Source: Mesodorylaimus sp. YZB2_4 (Eukaryota > Nematoda > Enoplea > Dorylaimida > Dorylaimidae). Taken from it: a DNA stretch of 64,000 nt. The stretch is taken from positions 186,001 through 250,000 of the forward strand of contig JASANH010000193.1 in NCBI GenBank assembly GCA_030248295.1, given 5' to 3'. The notes below the pieces were generated by a model. The model made no database searches. It saw nothing but the letters and a program-made list of their open reading frames with translations, and had not been told where the DNA came from. This document shows, one piece after another, positions 20,610 through 38,601 of this stretch (within the stretch, counting starts at the first letter, position 1; every line of letters starts with the position of its first letter). Position numbers and translations under genes: made by a program.

Positions 20610-22913
20610 TCAGGCAACCTTTTCATTCCGACTGGCCATTTGCTGGGCCACGAAGTTCACTCTGAAGAAAGCCAATCCACCGAGGACGCACGTGATGGCC
20701 AAAATGACCAATTGCCATTCAAGGGTAACATGGGCGCTGTAGAAGAAACTACCACAGGCGGCGCCAGACTGAAAAAAATACAGCACTGACATCCATCCCC
20801 CATCGCCCAAAACCATCATACCTGAAAGAATTTGAACAAGGCGAATGCAGGGGCACTGTTGTCCGAATAGAATGTTCCCAACAACGAATAGAGTTGTGTG
20901 TTCCAACAACTGTCAGCAAATCCAAGCAGCAAGCTGCAGAATATTGCCAAGTACTCGCTGAAACACACAAAACCCCCGCCAAACCCTAAAAAACCAGTTC
21001 ACCAACCGATTCTCAAGCCTACTTCGGATGGATGTACGACGATTCCAACGTTCCCTTAATTGGTGCCTGCCTCGGGATGTTGATGAAAATCAATACGAAC
21101 GACACCACGTGCACAATCAAGCCCAGCAGGACAATTGGTGATCGTCCAATCCGCGTGTGTATCTTCTTTCCCAAAATTCCGAACACGCCACCACCTGCAA
21201 CAGTTCACCCCATGCCTAGATCCTGTCACTCCATTATCACAACTCACCAATGATTTCCCCCAAACCCAAGAAGATGCTGTTGATAGCCAACAGTTCTTTC
21301 GACGATCCACCAAACAGTTGCGTGTTTGCCAAACACGTGCCATACACGCCTGACCAGAATGTTAGCTCCAGGCCTATAACCGCACAATTTAGGGGTATGC
21401 CGTCGAGATAAAAAACGGCAACTTACCAGTGTAAATAAACACGACCGCCAACATTAGCATTGGAGTCGTACTCAGGAGCTTGAACGTCGATACTAAAAGT
21501 TATTTCCATATTGAAAACCACAAAATTGAATACAAAGCAAAAATTACTTACTGAAACTTTGCCGGACTCCTTCTTGGTCCTCTCCTTTCCTCACATCCGA
21601 TTTCATCAGCCCACCGCCTTCTTCTTCCTTCGTATTCGTAGCTGGAGTTCCGGCGATGGCAACGCCTTGTACTTGAACATTGTGCGGGTCGTCGGGCAGA
21701 TCGACGACTACGCGTTGCTGATTAACCACTGGGCGCCCAATCGAATCTGTGCTCATCATCGTAGAATCATCGGCCGATGCCCCGGAGTTGGTCGACGCTG
21801 TTGGCGACACGAGGGCAGTAGCAGTTGGAGGCCGGCGTAGAAACACGAGAATCAAGACACCCGCACCAGCCATGCACGTGAAGGCGATGTAGATCACTTG
21901 GATGGTCGCGTCCGACAAGTCATCCGTTTTTTGGAATTGGGTGAACAAGAAAATTCCTCCAACGGGTAAACTGAAACGATAAGATTTTGGCCATGGGTAC
22001 GCACTTACAGGGGGTTCGACTCCCGCTTGGGTAAAAAATGACTGTCGAATATGTGTTCCTTAGCCCTCGAGTGCGCTGTATAGTGCTTGGCTATGGATAC
22101 AATATGACATAACATGAAGTAAAATTAATATAAACTTTCGAATCGAAAAAAGACCAACCTGCATTGCAGCATTGCCCAAGCGATAGCTGAATTTCTGCCC
22201 ATGGTTTCATCGTCCGAATTCTTGGTCAAATATTGCCCTTGTCCAACCCAGATCATGGCAGCTCCGATTCCCAGTAGTCCTGATGTCGAATACAAAAACG
22301 CACTTCGAATGTACAGGAATGAGGCCAAGAATAATCTAAAACAAAGCCACTAATCGTTCGATTGAATGAAAAGTTTTCGAACTTCAAAACTTACGTATAG
22401 CAACATCCGCCAATAACCATGGACCATTTCGCCGTAATCAATCCGACAAGAGCAGCGGCGAAGAAATTGAACAGAGTAAAAACGCCGTAAATTATTGCCA
22501 AGCTGAAAAAAAACCACTTTAGCACGTTAAGAATTTTCCATGTGGTGAAAATATGTTCTTGTGATTAGCATTCCAGACTTCCAATGACGCATGCCAGTGG
22601 ATAATCTACGTCTCCCACTTCCGGTGCATGTTTCATCCATCACAGCTTCTCATCAATTCTAGATTCTTCTGCAAATGGGAAAACGTGACGTCAACTTACC
22701 TGTAATAACCGGCTTCATTATCAACTTCATGAGTTCGGTTCGCCACATTGTTCAAAACGGTTTGCTAAAAGATTATTATTTCAAAGACACGTCTAATACG
22801 CTATGATATATTATACTGACCTGAATTTGACCGCAACTTTGGAATGCGGTAAATATGACGAAAAAGGCGAACCCCAGTTGCAAAATATTTAAAAGACGCC
22901 CATCGATACCCAT
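20610..22913 (-). CDS. MFSD11: MFSD11/UNC93-like membrane protein, 10 exons, 506 aa
   Basis: Exons 22821-22913, 22700-22764, 22395-22502, 22159-22335, 21552-21970, 21427-21492, 21248-21373, 21023-21194, 20822-20957 and 20610-20768; all phases agree. Landmarks in order: [19 protein letters not shown] (TM1), [35 protein letters not shown] then [64 protein letters not shown], and [15 protein letters not shown]. These match the UNC93-type major facilitator branch, closest by eye to MFSD11. About twelve helices are expected. The central cytosolic loop in exon 5 is expanded and Ser/Asp-rich, which explains 506 residues against ~449 in human MFSD11. Substrate unknown for the family; UNC-93 in worms regulates a two-pore K+ channel. 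Met at 22913 directly precedes TM1. Confidence 0.88.
22005..22115 (+). repeat. Family C repeat, copy 2, in MFSD11 intron
   Basis: Contains GGGGGTTCGACTCCCGCTTG, GTGTTCCTTAGCCCTCGAG and GTGCTTGGCTATGGATA. It lies inside the intron between exons 4 and 5 of the minus-strand transporter gene. Confidence 0.65.
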
Positions 22914-29832
<6,919 letters not shown>

Positions 29833-29835
29833 TCG

Positions 29836-29905
29836 TTAGAGTCTTGGTGATATCAGTGGCTAGTGCGCTGGACTGGCAATTTCAGGTTCGACTCCCTCTC
29901 AAATC
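29836..29905 (+). repeat. tRNA-like fragment just after GRK stop
   Basis: Contains TCAGTGGCTAGTGCGCTGGA (A-box to anticodon-stem-like) and CAGGTTCGACTCCC (B-box), at spacing close to a tRNA. The T-stem pairs poorly. It begins 3 bases after the GRK stop codon, inside the presumed 3' UTR. Confidence 0.35.
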
Positions 29906-32706
29906 TTTGATTTTTGTATGTTTTGATGTGGTATTTGAGCCTCTCTTTGTTCGGAATACTAGTTCATGAAAGAGTCAAAAACCTTACGGGGGCTGGTGTA
30001 TGTTGACTACCTGGAGGGGTGTACGGATGGCAGGTGCTAGTTTGAGAACGATCGGCCATTTGCGTGCAATGACTTTGTGAATGGTGAACTTTTTTAGAGT
30101 CGAAGCGACGAATCTCATTCGCATTCGATGTCGAAATCGGAGCACTCGCCGTCGGAGTCGTAATGGCGGTGCTGGTAGGTTTTTATTGCTCGAGTCAGTC
30201 ACGAGCGGGCGGTGGCTTGTATGTACCGTTTCCTAATGGGTAGACTTTTAGCGAACAACGTGTTCTTAGTACAAAAAGAAGTGAGGCGGTTTGGTGCGTT
30301 TGAAGTTGACGACTGTGCTATGGTGTACTGTATTCTGTAATTGAGCGTGAGTATGCTTGGGGTTGAGACTGATCGTGAGCAAGTGTACTTGCCCTGCGTA
30401 AGCTGCTTCTTTCTCATACTGTCAGGACGTGGTAATTGATTGTGCCGTGTATTCGTGAGTGGTGTGCCACGCTTATACCAGCTATTAGATATTAGCTACG
30501 ACGTCCGTTGTGAGCATACGTTGTGTTCTGTTGGAAAGGTCAAATCTCTTTTTCCAACTGGTAGCGGCCTTATTTGTCAGCTCGCTGTAGGATATGTTCT
30601 CTAAGGTCCTGTTCACTGCTTGGCACGTGTGGAGGGGATTGAGCGCAAGAAATCGTAGCTGGCTATTTTTAAGTTCAGTGATAACGGATGGCTTGTGTGT
30701 TCTGATTTATCATTGCGTCCGCCTTGCTGCATAAGAAATGTGATGAGGGAAACAACTGATAAGCGGGGTTTCATTTCTCTTGAGCGTCTTCTATGGTGGT
30801 GATAGCTTTATAGGCTTTCTAGAGGCATTTGACTTATGAAAATCGGCTCTTTTTGGTTTTTCGGTTGTTGCTAATCGGTGACATTCGCTCTTATGGTCGA
30901 GTAAAAGATGCGTGCTATTGAATGCCAAGACGTCGTTAGATACTGGGTGGGGCGCGTTGGCGTCGATGAGGTGCAGTAGAGGGCGTCGCGGGTGCTGTCA
31001 CCAGGGTGAGGCGCGAGAGGCTGCTTGGAACATGGCAATAGAAGACTTCATGGACTGCACGTAGGGCTGTGGCTGCTTGATGGTGTGGAAAAAAGAGGTT
31101 GGGCGCCAAATGGTATAGATTCCCCAAGGTGGTGGATAATGATGGTGCACAGGCCTCGCGAGGCTTTACCTCGCTGCGCCTCTGCCACCTCCGCCTTGGT
31201 GACAGGTGACGATAACAGAATGAGCGGGCTCAAATGGTGACGTACCGGACGAAACTACAAGGCAAAGAAAGAGACATCAGAATGCATATTGACAATATAG
31301 GCACACTAACGGGACTGTCTCGAATGGTTTGCTGGACAGGTATATAATAAAACAGCGCGAAACATAGGCAGCATGTGCTGTACGACCATGTTGTGCTGTG
31401 CTGCCTACCCAATCGTACTCTACGTCTACTGAGCGAATCGAGCAATGGCCGGCATAAGACCTCGCACCCGGCTGACCTCGCTTCATGACCAATGATGCAA
31501 GTGAATCCGTGAGCAGCCAAAACTTAAACAGGCACTTATTTCTTCTTATTGCGAGTTCAGGCAGTGAAAAGTGTGACCTAGCCTGGCAGGCGCTGGAGAG
31601 AATGTGGCCGACCGAAGTCGGCAAGACAAAAACTCCGACTGGACCACGGCAGGTCTTGGGACTATCAGCCTGAAACATCGACCCGAGGTCTTGATGTTTC
31701 CCAGCCAGGAGAGGTCGATCACTCTTTCCCACCCGGCATGGCCAACCCAGACCCCGTGGTTACATTTGGAAAAGAAAAAAGCATGCATAAGCCATTGCAG
31801 TGAAACAGTTAAAAGCACTATATACGAGTATGTAGTAGGTGTGTTTGGCTTTTGAGGAAGGACGTGTATGTGGTTGCCTTGACTGGGCGGCCTACCTGAA
31901 GGGATTCTGGGATCATCCGCTCCCCGCAGTATCTTCTCCAATGTAGGGCTAGTCCACCTAGTGCACATGCACCTGATCTCCCAGACTCGAAAAATCGAAT
32001 CGAGTTTTGTGCGATTGATTGATTGAGCCCATGTTGGGTACGGCGGATGAGAGCGTGGAGCCAGAGGAGATAATTATTTTTTCTCCGCTCTCTTGAGTGC
32101 CCGTTGTGCCTTAAACGGGCAACATTCCGGGAGCTACCATTTCTGGGCCTCAACTCGGGGCACCTCCACATGCGGTCATTCTGGGAACACCAAACCCTCG
32201 GACAATGGCAGATAGGCCCTCTTACTGGACTGGTGCCTGGGACTTCCTGCACAGAGGCTCGTCTGGCAATCGATTCACTGCACTGAACAGCACAGGCCTC
32301 GGTCGGAAGCCTTGGTTCATACTGCAACTTTCCGATTGAAGGGCGATGTGACCTACTGAAACCGTCGGGGTAGCCCTCCGTCCAGAATAAGGGGTCTGGG
32401 CCAACGCCTGCCGCTGAAACATCAACTGGAGTGGTTGACGCTTCCCAGCTAGGTGAGATCGGTAATCTTCTCGCATCGGCCATGGTTCGCAAGACTGACG
32501 AGGGTTACAGGGCCTCCTCATGTGCGAGAGGCTCTCTCCCGTACTATGAACGCAGCCATACTGGTTCACCCGTCGACACTGGAGCCGCGGACTGTACCGC
32601 ATTCGGAGCAGGCACACTAATCATATTGCGACAAGTTACAAGAAAAGTCAATTTTTTTCAAAAACGCGACCACATTTACACTGCACAGGTAGCATCTAGA
32701 GAAGTA
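29906..32706. other. Repeat-rich region without recognised gene
   Basis: From 31590 to 31770 is a family A copy, at 31827-31960 a family G segment (same orientation as 4683-4915), around 32130-32230 a family B scrap, and around 32385-32510 another family A fragment. 29906-31580 shows no feature I can support. Confidence 0.5.
31590..31770 (+). repeat. Family A element, copy
   Basis: Begins GCCTGGCAGGCGCTGGAGAG and ends CCCCGTGGTTACA, keeping the GGTTACA terminus. Internally it has GACAAAAACTCCGACTGG and CCCAGCCAGGAGAGGTCGAT, matching the other copies. Confidence 0.6.
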
Positions 32707-34419
32707 TCATTGCAGCTTCCAGACATCCTCGCGATCTTCTTTTTCTTCCAGACAATCCTCTAACGTAAGCAATGTGTCGTCTTTGTTCTTTGCATTCATG
32801 CAAAACCCTTGAAAGCAGAACCAGTTTTGTTCCGAACAAGCTGCTCCATTCGGCATCCATCGACGCACGGGGCCTTGATCAGTCGTATTGCACATGACCG
32901 CGCAGCCATCAGCAGTCGACCCGAGATACTGGTCAAGTCCATCGCACAGGGTCGGGGCGTATGTCTTGGTCGCTGCAACAGGATCGCTGCTCGACATGCA
33001 ATCGATACAGTTCCACAGCTGTAGCGGGAGACCTAAAGTCGTGAACCAGTCAACTTACGGCAGGGAGCGGAAGTTTGTGCTTGCTTCAAGCTTACCATCG
33101 CAGTAGACCCCAGTGTAGTCAGGATTGAGTTCGCAGACGAGATGCTGCATCCAAACGATGGCAGCCGTCACGTTATCTTGGGGACATATCGAGTGATCAG
33201 CTTCCAAGCAGGCCGACCGGCTGGTCAAGTTAGCATCATTGAAGACACCTTGCATGGTTAGGTTGCTCCAAGGCGGTTCTTCGGGTACCGACGCGTAATT
33301 GAGCCAGCACGGGTTTGGATCATCGCAGTTATCGACCCAGACACCGTGGAACTGTTCCATGTGATATATATGTTCCGTCTTTTCGTACTTGCGGTTGCAA
33401 CGATTGTTGACGCAAACGTGGCCGTTCTTCGGATGATCAGATTCAGAGTTCAAGCAAAAAATGGGCTCGTCTGCCGTTTCGACTGATTTGTTAATCGTGA
33501 AGGTTGGATTGAAAAAATCGTCGCCATGATTTTCGATTAGAAAGTAGAGAACTAAGTTGCATTCGCCCTTCGCGCAGTCTGATGACGTTTGATCGTCGTA
33601 ACTGGGCATGGACCCATAGACGCAGCGGCTGCTTGCGTTTCCCCATTTGTCCATGCATTTGGCATTGCGTATGTACTTGGGTTTGTCCTTCACGCGGCGC
33701 ACTTTTTCGAGCTGTTGATGCAAATGCAAGTTCATCCCTTCTTCGCTGTCCAAGCCGAAGTAGATGCCGGCCGCAGTGATCAATCCAACAATGACAGCTA
33801 CGACCATGGCTATGCCGACATGCATTGACATTTGAGAGTACTTTTGGGCTCGCCTTTCGTTTTCTTCGGCAGCTTTTCGACGCTTTCTGCGACTACCGCT
33901 TTTCGAATTTGAGGAATCGGGTGAGCCACTGCGTCGGTCAGATCGATGATCGCTGAAAAAGGCCGGTGCATCCATGAAACTGCCTTCCTGAGAAGCGTGG
34001 CCGCCTGATCCGCCGCCGCCTGCGTCCGTTTTGCGACCTAACTCTTCTGGCAGTTCGGCATCAGCGCTCGCTTTCACCATTTCGTAAGCCCCACGATTTT
34101 TGAGCATTCGAGGCATCGATGGCGCTTCCGTAGTTCCGACCGTTTCGTAGGTTGTTCGATTTGCAGCAGGTGCGGCAGGACGTGACTTGACGGTCTTCTT
34201 GGTGCCCACAGCTTTGCAGGTTGCACGGCTGGCGGGCGGCACTTGCTGCTTCGATGTAGATTTCTTGCTCACATTGTGTTTCGCTGAACTGGCACTCGCT
34301 GACGATACAGAGCTTAAATGAGCCGACTTCCTCGATTTTTTTGATGCCGAAGAAATCGGCGAAGATGGGCCCTTTCTGGGAACGTGCCGGCTGATTTTGG
34401 TTGGAACTTTCTTGGACAT
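32707..34419 (-). CDS. Cysteine-rich type II membrane protein, 2 exons, 549 aa
   Basis: Exons 33096-34419 and 32707-33032 join in phase over a 63-bp intron. There is no signal peptide. Residues 1-200 are a basic, Ser/Ala/Lys-rich cytoplasmic region with a cluster SRRKRRKAAEENERR before a single membrane helix (VGIAMVVAVIVGLITAAGIY, 201-220). The outside part has many cysteines and several N-glycosylation sequons (NAS, NKS, NLT twice, NVT, NTT). Near the end WMPNGAACSEQNWFCFQGFC resembles the small Cys-rich motif of ADAM/ADAMTS metalloproteases (xGxxC...WCxxGxC), but no HExxH zinc site is present. It could be a membrane-anchored decoy or receptor built on that fold. I do not recognise the family. 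Its neighbour on the same strand is a TTBK-like kinase. Start is the first Met of a long open frame. Confidence 0.75.
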
Positions 34420-35167
34420 GATCCTAACAGAAGCACGACCGCGCGCGAAATGAGATGTGGGCAGAATGTATGTCTAGTTCATATAGTGATTCATATAGTG
34501 GCAGAGGCAGGCATTGTACAGTGTTAAGTCCTTGGGGGAATACGCCCTGCACCTGATCGTGAGGTTGGTTGATTCATGTTTTCTGGAAAAAATTCGATCG
34601 GGCGATCGGGCGAATGGGCAAACGCAGGCGAGGCAGTCGTGCTGTCGCGGCAAACACAGTGGGCCTGCAAATTTTATGAATATTATACGAGGCGAGCTTA
34701 TATCATCCCGGTGTCTGGGGCACCGTCCAAATACCACGTCGGCATGCCATAGAAAGAGCAACCATGCCCAGCAGGCAATGAGAGAATGTGTGTGACCTAC
34801 CCAAGTTGATGGGACAAAAACTGTGACTGGAGCAAGGCAGTCTTGCGACTATACCTGCCTGAAATATCAACGTGAGGGGCTGACGTCTCTCAGCCAGGGG
34901 AGGTCGATAATTCTATCCCACTCGCCATGGCCCACCAGCCAGTGAGGTTACGATAGGGCAACTGGTGCGGGCGACTGATCATCTTCGCAATGGAACTGGT
35001 CTGCAATAATCACCACAATGTTTAGCAAACAGCATCAGATATTACACAAGGAGGCGATGCGAAATCAAACCTGAATCAGTTCTGAAGGTCACTGCTTTCA
35101 TGCAATTCGATCGCATCCCAAAAAGTACACCACATGACGGAAGTCACAATGAAAGCGATCACTGACA
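34420..35167. other. Spacer with family A copy
   Basis: 34790-34965 is a family A relative (GGGACAAAAACTGTGACTGG, TCTCTCAGCCAGGGGAGGTC, GCCATGGCCCACCAG). The rest lies between the 3' end of the kinase gene and the 5' end of the membrane protein gene; nothing else seen. Confidence 0.5.
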
Positions 35168-36076
35168 TCATTTCTCTTCATCCTCCCACTCAAAATGACC
35201 ACGCGATGGGAGCTTCTTCCGTTTCTGTACAGCGCGAAAGTGCTGACGGAACCATTCGTACTTAGGTCGTTGATCGTAGCGCAGTCGTTTGAGCTCGTCG
35301 TAGATCTCTTCGAATTCTTCTTCCATTCCTTGCAGCAGCTGATCAGGTCCGAGACGCCGTTTCATACGCGCCACATCTTTGTCCGAATCCAAGTCGTGCC
35401 AAGGCAACTTGCCTCGTTGAAACTCGATGAGCATGTAGAGCATGCTCCAAATGTCGTCGTGACGCCCCAGCTCGTGTCCATTGTGAGCGTTGATGGATGC
35501 ATAGCGAACGGTGCCACGGAAACCACACGCAGCCCTGGGTGGTCGACACACGAACTTTCCTTCGTCATTTTGAATGCGAAAAGAGCGGGCCAAACCGAAG
35601 TCGAGCAAATACACGATTCGAAGACACTTCTTTCGGCCTAAGGCGTAGTTGCCCGGCTTGACATCGCGATGGACGAAGCCAATGCTGTGCAATTCTTCGA
35701 GGCCTTGCAAACACTGCAGACCGAAACGGAGGGTAGTCGATTCGGTAAACTGTCGATTGGGCCTCGACTTGTGCAGATCGGCGAGACTTGATCCGACCAA
35801 GTTCATGACAATGAAGTTGAACTTGCCTTCTTCAACGCCCGCCCCCACAATACCGCACACGTGCTCGGTCTTGCCTCGAAGCTTGAGCAGCACGGCCGTC
35901 TCTACCTTCAATACTGGGTTAGGTTGCTTGGCTGATTCCAGTTTCAAAGCCACGTGTCTCTTGTCTTGCTGATCGAACGCTTCGTAGACAGCACCGAATC
36001 CTCCCTCGGCCAATTTCTTAGTCACCTCCCATCGATTGCGCAGTGTCGTGCCCAATTCCAACTTTGAAAATGCCAT
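35168..36076 (-). CDS. TTBK/CK1-like protein kinase, intronless, 302 aa
   Basis: A single open frame covers a whole CK1-superfamily kinase domain. It has TLRNRWEVTKKLAEGGFGAV (glycine loop), VALKLE with ATP Lys45, HRDVKPGNYAL (Asp138), LLDFGLARSF (DFG 159-161), GFRGTVRYASINAH and GRHDDIWSMLYML, ending in a Lys-rich tail. The GTVRYAS and LGRHDDxWS blocks are characteristic of tau-tubulin-kinase-like members, a group strongly expanded in nematodes. All catalytic residues are present, so it should phosphorylate Ser/Thr in substrates; targets unknown. The lack of introns, while its relative at 1425-2613 has three, suggests a retrocopied or intron-loss member. The protein is little more than the kinase domain, much shorter than vertebrate TTBK1/2. 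Confidence 0.9.
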   Translation of the reverse strand: MAFSKLELGTTLRNRWEVTKKLAEGGFGAVYEAFDQQDKRHVALKLESAKQPNPVLKVETAVLLKLRGKTEHVCGIVGAGVEEGKFNFIVMNLVGSSLADLHKSRPNRQFTESTTLRFGLQCLQGLEELHSIGFVHRDVKPGNYALGRKKCLRIVYLLDFGLARSFRIQNDEGKFVCRPPRAACGFRGTVRYASINAHNGHELGRHDDIWSMLYMLIEFQRGKLPWHDLDSDKDVARMKRRLGPDQLLQGMEEEFEEIYDELKRLRYDQRPKYEWFRQHFRAVQKRKKLPSRGHFEWEDEEK

Positions 36077-37432
36077 CTCTCACATCCGAAGATGACGTCC
36101 TCGACCACTCGCTGCTTCTTACGCGTCGAGTTATGCGATGCAGATGTGAGCTGAATGGTGTTATTGGGTACCAGCAGTCTCTCAATAAAGTGTAACGTTT
36201 CTTCTCTCCCCTGATCTTTGGGCGAGCTGATGGCACCCGATTATCAATTCAGTCTGTACTGAAACAGGCTTCAGGATGGCCATGACAGAACCATTATCAG
36301 TGACTGTTCCTATAATCAGAGGAGCCTGGGGCTTCATGAACTTTGATACCATTTCTGTGATGGGCGGATCGGTTCGGTTCGGTGCGCCGAATCGAAATTG
36401 TTTCGACTCCATGGCGCACAAAGCAGCTGGTGTCGCGCAACCCTTTATTAATGGATACACGAGTCTTTCCCCGCGCTAGCAGCACGCAGGAAGCGGAACA
36501 CTGGGCAGCGTTGCCAGGTGCAGGGCAATTGCCCTAAATCTGGGGCTGTCAAGGCAGGTTTTAGGGCAGTGACATTTCTAGGGCAATTAGGGCATTTTTA
36601 GATAATGGCACTTTGTCTTCTTTTTAGCTCTCTCGACAATGCCGTTGCTCCAAAGGGTGTCGATGATGAGAAGCTGGGTGGAGATTTCGTCGAAGCATTG
36701 GAAGTTTTTGGCGTCTTTGAATACCGGTATGGTATTAAAATGCGCCATCATGGCTTGCTTAAAATATTGTTGGGTGTCTAAGAAGCAGTTTTTTCAAAGA
36801 GCCTTCTTCGCATTTTTTTCGGGAAGTTAAATCTGAACCTTCATTTGGGGCATAACTGCGCTGCAGACCTGGTAACACCTAGCTCGCTTCAGTCAAACCC
36901 CAGCCTAGCGGGAATGAAGGTGTGCTTGCGCGCGAATGTACTGTACTCAGCAGTTTGATCAGAATTCATATAATTATTCAGCTTGAAATGCGGCTTGCTT
37001 TCATTTTATATGATAGAGATTTGCTATGCAGCATGGTTTGTGGAGGTAAAATATCACAGATAAATAAGGTTTAAGTTGAGGCTAAATAGCACAGGAAAGA
37101 CCAGTGCTCTCGAACCAAAAACTTGAACCGAACCGAAAGGCTTAGAACTTAAACCGAAAGAACCAAAACCGAAACCGAACCGAAACTTATAGAACCGATC
37201 CGGCCGTGACATTTCTGCCATCATTAAAACTTGGCGGCTTCCGATTTCCGTGAGTCCTTAGCGTGTTATTACAGCTTTTAGGGCTCATGCTGAGGGCGTT
37301 GGCGGCGTTCCATACCCAAATTAATCATGACACATAGTTTTTACAGTGAGTCATGTCATCCCCCCCGCGATTGCAGCCCAGTAATTGTCGTTCACAAAGG
37401 AGAAAAAGTTTCAAATAAAAAAAGCATCTTCT
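36077..37432. other. No gene recognised
   Basis: Kinase 5' flank, then unassigned sequence. A low-complexity tract of (G)AACCGAAA-type repeats lies at about 37115-37200. Confidence 0.5.
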
Positions 37433-38195
37433 AAGGGGCCATCCATAAAGGTCGACCGCACAAAGTCTCGTTTTTTGACCCCCCTCCCCCTGACCGCATG
37501 CGAACCACTTCTCGGGAACCCCCCCCCCCCCCTCAAAAATGGTCAACCACTTCGGCCATACCCCTCCCCCTTCCAGACGCAGTATTGTGAAATGTTTTAT
37601 CTTATACTTTCTCGAGCTTGACAAGGTGTGTGTCTTCACTGGGAGCACCTCCACACGAGGGCATACTGGGTGAGAAGGGGCTTAGGCTTAGATGCTTAGC
37701 TTGGGGACCTTCCTGACTGGCGTTCGAGGACAGTTCTCCAATTCTCTGCTTCTTGGGTGAGCGTCCGCCATTTGACAGCAGCAGGGTGTCGCCCAGAGCC
37801 ATGTGTCCAAAGCCAGCGACGAGCTACTAACTGCCGTGTCCTTCGTCGGAATAAAACCTCGGCCAGCATGGCGGATCAACGCCTACCAGCTTAGCCGTCG
37901 CTCACAACTTTTCCCTTACGGATCAGATGCCATTCCAGTTGGGACTAAGAGTCCTGATGAACCCGAAATTGCATTATCGAGAATGAACGACCAAGGAGAA
38001 GAGAAGACAAAAAGTTTTGAAGGTTTGAGCGCGCACTATTGGGGAAGATAAAAGGTGTTTTTAGTCATCAAAGGTTGAAAATTTGCTGCGGTATACCGTT
38101 GGCCGCTACTCCTTCCCCTCCCCCGACCGCAGCTGACCACTTTTTGCTAACCCCCTCCCCCCCCCCCCGGCTGCGGTCGACCTTTATGGATGCGA
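37433..38195. mobile_element. Inverted-repeat DNA element with C-rich subterminal tracts
   Basis: Perfect 21-bp inverted repeats lie at 37440-37460 (starting CATCCATAAAGGTCGACC) and 38172-38192. Inside both ends are long C runs (37520-37534 and 38156-38168) and CCCCTCCCCC tracts. No transposase frame is present, so it is non-autonomous. A family B segment occupies 37618-37905, apparently nested. Confidence 0.75.
37618..37905 (+). repeat. Family B copy nested in the inverted-repeat element
   Basis: CACTGGGAGCACCTCCACAC, GAGGGCATACTGG, CTTCCTGACTGGCGTTCGAG and GTCGCCCAGAGCC follow the order of the 8517-8920 copy. The first ~100 bp of the family are missing. Confidence 0.6.
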
Positions 38196-38601
38196 ACTTT
38201 ACACTTTACTCAGCACTATCCATAAGACAGCAGCCGCTCCTTGCGTGCCAGTCTGTCCAGTCACTCACCTAGTACAGATATGTACGTAGTGGAGACGAAG
38301 AGCGGCGGCCACCTGCAACGCGGCCCTCGCCTCACCAGCTGACTTCTGCAGGCAAAAGTTCCCAAATAGACTGCTGTGTGCTTGGGTCGAACACAGTGAA
38401 ATACAAACCCAATTTAAACCCACTTTTTTACAGTTAAACCCGCTAGAGAAGCAAAACCCGCACTTACGAAAAACTTGACGATTCTAAAAAACGAGTGAAA
38501 ACGGAAATCAACTAGGATATTTTTGAACGTGCCATCATACTTCGCTGAGCCCACGATACGCATTATATGATAAGACAGATAATGAAAAGGCCGTCACCGC
38601 A

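Noticed and set aside
13471-22913. Operon of the four minus-strand genes (EEF2KMT, LYRM1, TOM22, MFSD11)
   Set aside because: Spacers are mostly above 300 bp and repeat-filled, and no splice-leader evidence can be read from DNA alone.
31277-31968. Several 95-150-codon frames
   Set aside because: They run through family A and G repeats, and equivalent frames recur only with the repeats. No recognisable domain.
33582-33828. Plus-strand frames across the membrane-protein gene
   Set aside because: Antisense shadows of the Cys-rich protein frame.
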